In this document: positions 1 to 10,776 of the stretch, in pieces | Layout of the letters: each line of letters begins with the position of its first letter | Numbering within the stretch: position 1 is the first letter of the stretch | Source of the DNA: Apostichopus japonicus | Taxonomy: Eukaryota > Echinodermata > Holothuroidea > Aspidochirotida > Stichopodidae | Assembly: GCF_037975245.1 (NCBI RefSeq) | Contig: NC_092564.1 | Span: forward strand, 10,082,484-10,146,483 | Direction of reading: 5' to 3' | Length of the DNA stretch: 64,000 nt | Made by a program: the position numbers and the translations under genes | The notes under the pieces: model-generated | What the model saw: the letters and a program-made list of their open reading frames with translations, nothing else | What the model was told of the DNA's origin: nothing | Database searches by the model: none

Positions 1-652
1 AGGATGAAATAAATGCTACTGGTGGTCTAATATTCAGGAGAATTGAAGATGATTTAAAATTCCCGGGTGAAACAGGAAAGATTCCATGGGAGCTGGGTTG
101 GTGCATGTGTGCCATGCATAACTTCAACCTTTTCTGGCAGAATATCTCAATGGTCATGGTGGTAATATTTGTGTGTAGTTTGATATCCCAAGCCACCAGC
201 TATCAGATGGTGGGAACTAGGGCCAAATACGTTGATATGGAATTACTGACACTTATTACATGAAGGAGAGATAGGATTGCACGGCAGTTGACATGTAAAC
301 TTGATAGGATTTGAAACCAGTACAATACTTGTAGGAATCATTGAAGTATGTGGTCAGAGTAAGAGGGTATTTAGTCACAATTATTCGTCACAATTATTGC
401 TCATATTCAAATAGTTATATAGAATAACCCCCTCCCTGCCCCACCCATCCTTTTATGACGTATTGTAGTAGCATACAAATTGTGGCAAGAGAAAGAAGTT
501 GGTCAAACTGAGCAGGCACTCAAATTATTCTGAACACTTTTCTGGCATTGTGGACATGTGACTGATCTATACAGCACATATGATTTTCCAAGTATTTGAT
601 TTTACAAGATATTTTACAGATTTAAAAGCTTACATATATCAGGTTCGTATTG
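1..652. other. Non-coding, no feature recognised
   Basis: AT-rich sequence with no long open frame, no convincing splice-bounded exon and no repeat that I can match to the rest of the window. Confidence 0.5.
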
Positions 653-660
653 TGGTGTAG

Positions 661-1759
661 CAGTGGCGGCGGAACCGGGGGGGGGGGGCTTGGGGGGGCT
701 CAGCCCCCCAATGAAAAAGTTGAGGGGGCAAATGCATGATAAGCCCCCCCAATATTTACCAAGGCTCCGAAACGTGCATCTGCCCATTTTTCAATGCATA
801 CTTGTCGATCTGTCCGATGCACACGTATACTATATAGGTGTAATAATTTTAGTAATTGCTGGGGGACCCTGGTCCCTCGGACTGTCCCCTGGCTATAGAC
901 CACATTGTCACCCCAACCGCGTCTTCACGCCCCGTGAAAAGTGGAAGCAGTTAGTGTGAGTACCGGTAAGCGTAACACAACTTCGTCTTAGGCCAATGAC
1001 TTGCCTCATTTCAGCCAGTTCTCCAACATCCCCTTACTTAGTGGCGGAGCGTCCATATATACAGTCAGGGGGCGGATCCCCCCCCCCTCCTGACGGACTC
1101 AAATGGACTGCTGGCGCCCTTTTTCAGCTTTACACTACTTTTAACTGATTCGCGATTATTGACTATTTTATTGCGCTCTCATATACCTATTGACATTTGT
1201 CATATTCTGTTGGTGTAATTTTCCGACAAAATGGCGACGACACCTATTTATTCTCCGTTTATCTGCAAATTAGCAAGGCCCGAAAAGGGTCATTTCCTGC
1301 AATCTAGGGAGTAACTTTACTCAATTTTTTCCCGTACGCTCCGCGCCAACCTGTGGTGGCGCTCCGCTTAGATAGTGTCGAAAGCGCCCCTACAGACCAT
1401 TCTTGCCCCCCCTGACCAATACCCCTAGCTCCGCCACTGCCCTTACTACACTCAAAAACGTCTTTGCGAGAACACTACGAGTAATAGCTACTCTCTTAAA
1501 ACACCATCGAATATACAAATTACAATGTTTTTACAGACTTTTACGTGCAATCTGAGAAATTGCAGGCTTGAGACCCATATTTTAGGGCTAGGTATTCGCA
1601 GCATAAAACACTCGGGAAGTGCCGTTTCCGGCCATCTGGGGGTTTGAAAAAACCCCAAATTTTCTTGTACGCTTCGCGCCAACCGATGGTGGCGCTCCGC
1701 TTAGATAGTCTCCACACATTAGCCCCCCCCCCAATAATTTTTCCGTTCCGCCGCGCCTG
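661..1759. mobile_element. hAT-like non-autonomous element, interrupted by a second element
   Basis: The left end reads CAGTGGCGGCGGAAC and the right end is its imperfect inverse, GTTCCGCCGCGCCTG. An exact 8-bp duplication TGGTGTAG lies at 653-660 and 1760-1767. Eight-bp duplications and CAG-type ends are typical of hAT transposons. Without the inner insertion (1039-1439 plus its 8-bp duplication) the element is about 690 bp, close to the related copies at 40540 and 55707. Long G and C tracts lie just inside the ends. There is no transposase frame; the short open frames here are incidental. Confidence 0.85.
1039..1439. mobile_element. hAT-like MITE nested in the 661-1759 element
   Basis: About 401 bp with ends TAGTGGCGGAGC and GCTCCGCCACTG, inverse to each other apart from the outermost base. 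It is flanked by the exact 8-bp duplication CCCTTACT at 1031-1038 and 1440-1447. It sits inside the older element at 661-1759 and so inserted later. G/C tracts lie next to the ends; there is no coding capacity. Confidence 0.85.
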
Positions 1760-1767
1760 TGGTGTAG

Positions 1768-3450
1768 TACAGATTGACTCTATGCATAAAAGCAAAGGCA
1801 AAATTAGAAACATAGAAGAAAAACAAACAGTAACAACATTGTATTAACTTTTCTCTCCTTTTGTATTGAAACATACATTTCTTCAAAAGAATCGCATTCA
1901 GGAAATTTAAGATTACATGGTTGTAATACGATTGCTGCATGTTTGCATGTTCAATTCTCTGGTCTGATGCAATTCGTGGCCACAAGTCGACTAGGTTTGG
2001 TTAAGTTCTCATTCCTTCTTGCAGTGTATAAGCTAACTTCCATTTGTGTGTGAGGAATCTAGTTGGCAGTAATTCGGCACTCTTCCAGTACAAAGTCCAA
2101 GTATGTGATGCAATCCAGAGGTTAATGTTGCGTTAGTTCCTTGGTCCAGTGAAACATCCATCTTGAATTCCCTAATTATGTAGACGAGAAAAGATGTAGT
2201 GTTACATTCAAATATCATATAGCTACAAATTTTGTAACAGTTGTCGTGTGAAGGCCTGTAAACCTTGAAAACCTTCACTGTATACCTTCACTGTAAACCC
2301 TTCTGATGGACAGAAGGAGCGCCTGTTAAAATCTAGCACGGTGGAGCCATCTCTGTTGAGAGAATTTATGGATTGAAAAGATGGTTTTGGGGATGCATGG
2401 ATGATGGTAGCAAGTATAAAAAAAGAAGCAACGAATTCCAAGAAGCTGGGGAAAAAACATAGGCAAGAGCAGATATCTCACAGTGAACAAAATGATTTAG
2501 TTGCTGGGCATGTTGATGTAATTTGAAAAAAAAATCATATATCGTTGATTATATTAGTTGTTGGGAACTGTTGGTCAAAATAACAACAACAAAAAAACCC
2601 AGACCTAAACGTAAAATGAATGAGACAATTTAAACTCCTTAACCCGAAGAAAAAGATCCTTCCCCACTGAGAGTTGATGGATTAAGCTTTACTATACCAC
2701 CAAATGCCCAAAAATTCAAACGATGTGTATGATCTTTGACAACCAAAAAGTAAATTGTCAACATTTATACAATTACGTGTATAGAAACACATGTACAAAT
2801 ACATACAAATGTGTTTTATGCAAAATAATACATTTATACAACTACTGTACCTCTCTACATACATATATAAGGAATCTGTCCTTTATATTCTAGCTTATCC
2901 TTTAGAGACCACTTGACAAAACTGGAACTACAAACCTTCCATAGAGTCCTGCGGTCTTCTCAACCACCCTCGGGAAGGATTTTCAACCACAGTATAACTT
3001 GAAACCTGAAACGAACAGTTTGGCTGAAACTAACAAGGATGGAGCTGTCAGGGTAAATAAGACTCCAATTAACTTTCAAAAATCCTACCTTCTTGAACTT
3101 TTGGATTGACTTACAGAAACAGGTGCAATGGTGAAGTTCCCCACCAATTCATGTTCTGATACTACGTACTGTACATTGAAGAAAAGACTTCAGATATACT
3201 AAAATGAACAGTGCGGACTAAATTTCGGTATCATTTAAATTCAAAAAAAAAAAAAAATTAAATTTAAAATTAAAATTTCGGTATTATTTTGAGAGGAAAA
3301 TTTAGGCAGAATAGCTAAAATGAAGATAACATTTTGCATCTCTGTATAATCAGATCTATCTCATAAGAAAGGTACTATTTCAAGAAAAAATGGGTAGTGC
3401 TTTTTCACCAAAATAATTTTCTGTCTGGGCAGTGGCACGCTTAGGATTTC
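1768..3450. other. Non-coding, no gene recognised
   Basis: Low-complexity A/T-rich DNA with short incidental open frames only. No splice-bounded exon was found on either strand. Confidence 0.5.
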
Positions 3451-3454
3451 AAAG

Positions 3455-3890
3455 GGAATCAAATTCAAAGTTTCCCCTGACTGATTTAGGTAAGGGTTGA
3501 ATGAAGGATTTGATAAGGGAGGGGAGCTGCACTGGGGTCAATGAAGCAGACTCCTGTATAGAGGGGCCTGAAGGTACTTCCCTATAACATTTTACATGTC
3601 AAATGTGAATTCGGAGGCATTTCTAGACTATAGTGTAGGTTGTATAAGAAGCTGTAAAAGGAAGATTTTGCTAATCAATAATGATGATAAAAAATCAAAC
3701 TTCCCCTTGACTGACTAAGGTAGAGGCCTGAACCTTAATTCGAGAGCCAGAGGCGAATCAAGGTGCTGCAATGGTGTCATTGAAGTTGTCTTCTTTGTAC
3801 AAGGTTAGGGGTCTCCCTGGAACAGAAGTAACATGTCAAATTGTGCATTCTGTGGCTTCTAATGAAGCTTCTAGATGATAAATTAGGCCT
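3455..3890. repeat. Diverged tandem duplication, unit about 220 bp
   Basis: Two consecutive segments share an ordered set of blocks: a CAAAGTTTCCCCTGACTGA-type start, an inner 'tcaatgaagcagact / tcattgaagttgtct' block, and 'acatgtcaaa' before a 'ttctaga' end. The copies are strongly diverged with several indels, so this is an old duplication. Confidence 0.5.
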
Positions 3891-3899
3891 AAACCCATG

Positions 3900-6800
3900 G
3901 TTTTGCTGATAAGTACTTTGTGGAACATGAAAAGGGCGGGGGGGGGGGGGGAGGGGTTTGTTTTGATTTTAGAACTTACTTAGTCAAATTCTTACCTGGC
4001 TGAATGCACAAAAAAAAAAAAAAAAAATGACCCAGCTTGGTCCCCCTCTTGATCCCCTTCCCTCTTTTTGAACTCCACTGTGTTCAATTATTTCAGTATA
4101 ATTATCAGTTCTGATTTCTCCAGCATCATAACTTAAATGGGGCTATGGCTCTGCTAAGTTATTTCAGTTCCTGAATATTCTTTTTCTGAAGATTTTCATT
4201 TGCAAATGCCATACATCATTTCCTATTATGCCAGTGGCATAGACCTGTGCTGAGCCCAAAAATATTTGTCTGCCTGCTGCTACCCTCCCGCATAAAAAAA
4301 GACGCAATTTTGTTTTCTCGAAAATAGTTTCTGCCTGCCCACCTAGAAGAGCATTGTGCTCCACTAACAAAAGTCTAGCTAAGCCCATTTTTTATATTAA
4401 CCCCTGAATGATTTTTTTTTTATTAAGGTCCAATACCCTGGCACAATAACACCGTGGTGAATATGATATTGCAGACTGCAATGTTGACCTTAAATCAGTA
4501 GGGGCTAGAAAAGTTCTTTATTCAGTTAAATGTAGCACAAAGAGACATGCCAACATGTTTTCAAAGAGCCACCCACATATTCTTTTTGAAACTGCCAAGT
4601 GAAGCGAAAGAAGGAGCAAAATGGAAAGCACTGCTTGAAATAATAATCAGTCACTGATTTATACGATGATTAAGCGACCCACAAATATGCCAGAGGAGAT
4701 TGAAGGCCATATGGTAGTCTACTATAGTACTCTATCTAAGGATATTGAAGGAAGTCTAGCAAATTGGTACTTGCTCAAGCTGTGTTTAGTATTACTCGCT
4801 GTTACAATTGGAACAGATTAAGGTCTCTAAAAAGTTTCAAATGACAATAAATTCTCCAACACCACCACAGCAGGAATGCCCAAAGTTTGTTTCCAATGTG
4901 GCCCAAGTTAGAATATATTGCAATCTTGGAAGTCAATATACGTACATTAGTAGATCAACATTTTGAAATGTGTTCACTGATGAGTTGCTTCAAGCTCAAT
5001 AGTATATTGACCACACAGTTTTAGCATGATAAAAAATGCTAAAGGTTTACAAAAGTACTAACCCTCAGGGCTCGGATAATACTTCAGACATATTTTATCA
5101 CCATTTTTTTTTTTGATATGAGAAATTCAAGAGCCACTGCAAACAAACCACATAGAAAATAATACAAACAACCTGACTCTAAAGGAAGCCAAAATGGAAC
5201 TGTAAGCTTGACTAGACTAGACATTTTGTATCTTGGATGCATGCAAAGACAGGTAACCGTTTAAAACATTATCTCTACAACTTAACTAGCCAACAAGATT
5301 AAACTTTGGATATCAATCCATACCTTCAATCTCTGAACCAAGAAAACTGAAGATATTGCAGATGGGGATGTTGAACGGTAAAGATTCTGAGAGATATGCT
5401 GATGTATGGCATTTTGCTTTTGCTAAACAGTTTGGTACAGTATATTTAACATATATTGAATGTCAATGTCATTTAACAATCAAAAAGCTGGAGTAACCTC
5501 TATCTAACAAAGTTTTAATCCAATTGAAATATTGTTTTGTTTATTTGTTGTTTTCACAATGTATGCTTGCTTTCAGGTAGCTTCCCAGTTCACGACTGGG
5601 TCATTGTGTATGTGAGGGTGGTTTTCTGTTACACTTCACATGACCTTACTATGATAAAGCATCGTTAAGTCTTTGAGAATTTTGACCAGTGCATCCATCA
5701 ATTTCTTTCTTTCTTTGATTGCTGTGGTAAGGTGAAGTCACAGGAATGCATCTAATTCTTGGACTGATTTGCTTATGAATAGGTAAAATCATTACATGTC
5801 TATTGGATCACTTTAGAATGATCCAGTAGTATTATTACTCCCTTTCAGCAACATCTACAAGGGAATGTCTAGGATCATTAGTGCTGCTTTTCATTAAATC
5901 CTATAAATAACATTGGATGACAATATTCCACACCCAACAACTTTTAATTTGGGGATTGATGCAATCATTCATTATACTATTAAGTATGAATTCCAGCAAT
6001 CAGCCAGTTTAAAAAGACAAGGTACTTTTTTGTCCATATAACTTGGGTCCCGTCTTTGCTTCCGAATAAGATCCTGCCAGGATTGTAAAATCAGGCCATC
6101 TAGCTTAAATACATTTGAAATTGTTTGCAGTAGAAAAAAACAGTGCTCCCTCTCCCTTCTCTTTCAGACAGGGTTTCCTTGCCCATCACTTGTAATGTAG
6201 CCCTAGTTGGATTCAAGCTGCCATTTCTTTGGAAAGAATAAAAGGCTTTCTTGACAGTAAAAGTCACACCATGTTTCACTTACAGGGAATGCAATGTGAG
6301 AAACAATTTTTGGATTGGGGGAAGGGGGCCCAGAATGCTGGTAATGCAAGCTGGGATCTCTGCACTATTACTAAGCCACATCTGTGGGGGGGGGGGGGTC
6401 GAAAGGCCAACCATGGGGTGAAACACCCTGAAGCTTTGTGGATATTATTTCCAATTTTGGAGGTAGACACATAAATTATGGGCAGTGGAAGCCTTCTTGC
6501 CTGTTTTGTTGATAATGGCAACTTTTTTATTTGGAAGGAAAGCGCAAAACTTTCGGGGGGGGGGGGGGGTGTGCATGTGCACTATTCTCCATTATTCTGA
6601 TTCAGGCAATTTCTTGAAATACTCTCAATACAATCCAGAATATTGGGGGGGGGGGTGGATGTGGTTACAACACACCACTGTGTGTCTGTTATTGTTATTA
6701 AGGTGAAACATGTTTCATGCAGTAGGTAATAAAAAGAAAGAAATTGTCACCAACTAATTGTTTGTTTCATTTGCACACCTTAAACTTTCTCCTTATAAAT

Positions 6801-6960
6801 TTAACATTTTTGCCATGTGCAAGTCTAGTCTGCTAAAGTGCCCATGTACCATATGTATTATTTATATAGTTTGGATCAATCAAGATTAGGGTCATTACAG
6901 CACCAGAGCTTGAATTAAGGGTCTAGAGGGGCGGGCAAGCTTTTTAAATGGACGGTCGGA
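3900..6960. other. Non-coding, poly-G and poly-A tracts
   Basis: No supported gene. Several pure G runs occur (around 3938, 6385, 6556 and 6644), with an A run near 4010. The open frames here, such as those spanning the G runs at 6229-6706, have low-complexity translations and are not credible genes. Confidence 0.5.
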
Positions 6961-6972
6961 AATTGCCTTAGA

Positions 6973-7006
6973 CAGGGAGCTGCTACTCTAGAGTAGCAGC
7001 TCCCTG
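6973..7006. repeat. Perfect 34-bp palindrome with 8-bp flanking duplication
   Basis: The left arm CAGGGAGCTGCTACTCT is followed with no spacer by its exact inverse complement. The 8-mer GCCTTAGA occurs at 6965-6972 and again at 7006-7013, sharing the last G of the palindrome. Relatives of the arm occur at 28186, 43966 and 58957. This looks like a very small inserted element rather than a terminator or operator. Confidence 0.8.
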
Positions 7007-7800
7007 CCTTAGATAATTATTGAAATGGCACACAGCAATGGAAGAAGTTTTCGACATCACAAGGCACGGACAGCAATTTTTGCTGGAGTTTTAAACAATT
7101 TTTGGGCCCTGATTTAGTTTGATAAAATTTTATAATCTGATGATCATCCAGATAATTACGAGGGCACTTACGGGAACTAATTTAAAGGGGTAATTATTGC
7201 TGTCGCAAACAGATGATTTTTAAGGGCATTGCATTGTTTTAACAGCCATTGAGGTAGAGACATCTTTGCTGTCTCCTTCTGGGTGAGAATTATTTATTGC
7301 AACAATACATCATAGCTTTCTCCAAACATTGCAATAGGAAATGATGATGTTTAATCATCACATTTTGGTTCAATAATGACAGAAATTTCTGAGATCAATG
7401 AAAAGTTAAAGTATAAGACCTTATCAGATCGGTTGTGTATGGGCAACAAAGTGCTTCAAAAGTTATGATCATTGAAACCTGCAACAATGAGTCTGTGTGT
7501 TGCATTGCTGCTTAAATATATATTTTTAGCATCTAGACTGTGGGAAGTTACCCATGGTATAACATGTACCAATAACCTGTTTTAATCACCCAACACCCAC
7601 CCAGAGCACCAATTTTTTGAAGTAGATTTTACTTTTTGGATGTAGTTTTGAAGATTTCTTCAGATCTATTAAATCCCTATACGAAACTAAACAGAAGTTG
7701 ACTAAACTATGTTCACCAAAACAAGATAATTATAGCATTGGAGAACTTGCAGACTAATTGTAGCTTTTAATTTTTTAGTTATCACGTTAAAAATGGTTTC

Positions 7801-8270
7801 AGACTTTGACACCTGTTGACCTCTTCCCACTAGGGTTCTTTTACTTACTAGCGAACTCCTTCCAAACTTCACTTTTGATGTTTACAAGGTTTTCACTTTG
7901 ACCTCTGTTGACTTTAAATGACCTTTGACCACAGAAAACAACCAGGTATTTTACTCACTAAGGTGGATCCAGGTACCAAATATGAAGTTCATCCAACAAT
8001 TACTTTGGATTTATTGTACATACCAGGTTTGACCTCTATTGACCTTCACAGAAATGTTCTTGCTCTCACTAAGGTGGATCCACATACCATATATGGATTT
8101 CTTTGAAAATTCAATTGGGAGTTACAGCATTTCCAAGCCAAAAGCATCACACACACACAAGCCATCACCATCGTATAGATTCCTTTTTGCTTTGGCAAGG
8201 AACAAAAAGTTAGGCCTTGCAGTTGTCATATGTTCTGACGATACTGGCAGTTAACTGTCAGTTTACTTGT
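7801..8270 (+). repeat. Dispersed repeat of the TGACCTTTGACC family
   Basis: Shares ordered blocks with copies near 13440, 19380, 20930 and 41700: a 'ttttcac..tttgacctctg' block, 'aaatgacctttgacc', an 'actcactaaggtggatcc' block and a 'catcacacacac' end. The 13-mer at 7919-7931 (TGACCTTTGACCA) is a direct repeat of nuclear-receptor half-sites with 1-bp spacing (DR1). The open frames at 7918-8254 are translations of this repeat. Confidence 0.7.
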
Positions 8271-10061
8271 TATGTATCCCATACATTCATTCTAAGTGAC
8301 AAGGGACTAAAAGAAATGGAGAACGGACTATTATAAATACGACAACAGTTTTTACAGCTATCTATTTCTACCTCAAGATCTTAACCCAATTAAAAAATTG
8401 CAGACAATAGGTTATGGTTTATCATTATGTACAAGTCAGAAAATAGACAATAATGACGATTTTTAATGATAACCCAATTTGATAGAACAAGGAAAACAGA
8501 ATCGGTAACACAAATGTGTTACCATAACATCAAAAAAATTAGCTGACTAATTGATTAAAATCATAAGAGCTTCCATAAGACTGTCATTAAATATGCAAAA
8601 GGAGATCTTAACCTGAGAGGGTCAAATCTTTGATATGAAACATGGGACAAAACGTTTACCTTAATTCTTTAATGGTTTTTGTGATGAACTATGTGATGAA
8701 AATACAGACTGTGCAATACAAAAAAAAAAAAAAATTAAAAAAGAAAAATGGGAAAATTGTTCCCTTAATATGGGTGTATCAATCTACAAAAGTGATTTTA
8801 AGCTCAATTTCTCCATAATCTTTCTTCAACCTTAGCAGTTGAACACAAATTTGAAATGTCACAAAAGCAGGATATTTTGGCCAAGCAATCCATTAAAATG
8901 CATTATGAATGGTGGAATAAATTGACCAGCTAAACAATACTTGTAAAAGGATACAGACCATAGTTAAGTCAATACTTCAGAGGACCAAAGAGTCAACAAA
9001 TAACATAAAAACTAAACTACGTTTTTTTTCTTTTCGAATTCATTAGTGAATTCAATATGCACTGATTCTGAACACAGGAGGATGTGTGATCTATTTCCTT
9101 AAGTGATAATAAGCTATGAAGGTTATCCCTCAAAATATATTCGACATCTCAATAGCATTATGAATAACTGAAACCTTTATTTGTTATAACCACAGAGATT
9201 TTGACAGATTCACAAATGGCAGTATAAACCATTTCATGAGGGACCTAACAGCCGATTTTAATTTTTTTTTTTAAGCAAACATGGCATTTTAATAAATGTC
9301 AAAAACTAAATAGAGGTATTAATATCTCATAAGGGTCTTAACGGTCAGTCTTACTATGTACAATAGTTCATAAAGATAGTGTAACAGCAGCAAATCTTTG
9401 TATGTACTACAAGAAGATATTGGCAGTAATGAAGCAACCTTAAATTTTAAATCTAAGATTGCCTGATCACCTTTAGTACAAGCAGCGATAAGTGTTTTCT
9501 TCTCTTTAATAACCTTAAAAGAATGATTTGCTTGGTACAAACTTTGCGTCTTAAAAAAAAACAAGATAATCACTTTTTTATTCATTGATTCTAAAACATT
9601 ATTGTAGTGAAGCTTGTATCACTCTTTTATTGGTTGATTCCAATCACACATTGAATGCATGAACAGACTTGGCCAAAAATCAAAATTTCTCAATCAGGCA
9701 AAGCCCCACACTCAACATAACATCGTTTTTTAAGATTGAGATGTAAGGGACATAATGTGAGGTGCAAATCATCCAAAGGGTTTGAAAAAACTATCCAAAA
9801 TTAATTCATCCCCAGCTGAGAGATCACATCAAACAAAATCCTAGAAAAGACAAGTATTTGCAAAAACACTTCAAAAAATTTGAGGTTAATCGAATCAATT
9901 CAATAATAAGTGACTAAGAAAGTTAAGCTTCCGTCAACTTGAACAAACTTCCAAGCTAAATGGAACGGACCAAGTTATATCAAGTTCAGAACACCTGTTT
10001 TGAAACTGGACAACAAGTGCTGTATGTTAGAGCACCAGGGTTCTAATTTCAATAGCTTAAC
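8271..10061. other. Downstream region of hnRNP paralog 1, probably terminal 3'UTR/intron
   Basis: No coding frame. If the 3'UTR exon at 10062-10404 is internal, the terminal exon must lie here. A candidate polyadenylation signal AATAAA on the minus strand is at 9577-9582; a second TTTATT (plus strand) lies near 9176. Neither can be proved from sequence alone. Confidence 0.35.
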
Positions 10062-10404
10062 CTGGTCCAAACAAATTACTGACAAATAAATATGAGCGAT
10101 TGTTCTACTAATTATGACGGTCTCCAAGATAATTTCTATTCTCTTAGCTTCTGTCCATATCCCATTAAAATATTTGTTAGCTGATGATCCTGACTATATA
10201 TCCTGGCTGGCCATCTGAATCTTTACTGATAAACTGTTCTATCCTGTCCCAAACAATCTTCAAAGGCTGCTGACCCTCCTGGCTTTATCCCATGGCTATC
10301 GACGTTCTAGTGGTGCTCTTATTTAGTACAAACTGAATGATCTTAAATGGTAATGGGGGGCAATCCTTCACTGTTGACTATTTACACAACCCCAAAGAAA
10401 CAAT
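10062..10404 (-). promoter_or_regulatory. 3'UTR cassette exon of hnRNP A/B paralog 1, near-identical to 30300-30647
   Basis: On the minus strand the block starts after a strong acceptor (pyrimidine-rich, ending ATTTATCACAG) and ends at ACCAG followed by GTTAAG, a weak donor. It contains no AATAAA and no long frame, so it fits an internal untranslated exon. Against the copy at 30300-30647 I count about two substitutions and one 5-bp indel, and identity continues some 30 nt into the upstream intron. The paralog 1 donor has an extra T (GTTAAG against GTAAGC), which may reduce its use. Inclusion would put an exon junction more than 300 nt past the stop codon, a setting that triggers nonsense-mediated decay. 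Confidence 0.7.
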
Positions 10405-10748
10405 CTGTGATAAATGAATGAAAGAAATCAGTTCAGATTAATCATAAGTACACAAATACAAACAAAGAGTGATTGAAAACTGTAGATATCATTTAACCAC
10501 AAATACCTCTTTGAGAATGGAAAGAAAATTAACTTGACATATTCAAGTGTCACTGAAAGTTGATATTGATATTCAGTACTTTTGCAGACCTAGACTTTTT
10601 TACAAAGTTCAATTACAAAAAAAAAGGAATCACTTTCAGAATTATTAAGAATTCGGACAGCCTATTACAACAACCTACTACTCAGCAAATAAAAATTCTG
10701 GTGGGCATGATTTTCCTTTAAGCAATATGAACTCTTAAAAGGATAGTG

Positions 10749-10754
10749 TTTATT
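10749..10754 (-). terminator. Candidate intronic polyadenylation signal, hnRNP paralog 1
   Basis: AATAAA on the minus strand, about 20 nt past the 3'UTR splice donor (intron from 10772) and some 23 nt past the stop codon. If the intron is retained, this could give a very short 3'UTR. No equivalent signal is seen at the same place in paralog 2. Confidence 0.35.
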
Positions 10755-10776
10755 GTTTTGTTATTGACTTACCTCT

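Noticed and set aside
8240-8262. CTGGCAGTTAACTGTCAG near-palindrome
   Set aside because: Short, with mismatched pairs, lacks the GGAG core and flanking duplication; likely chance in AT-rich sequence.
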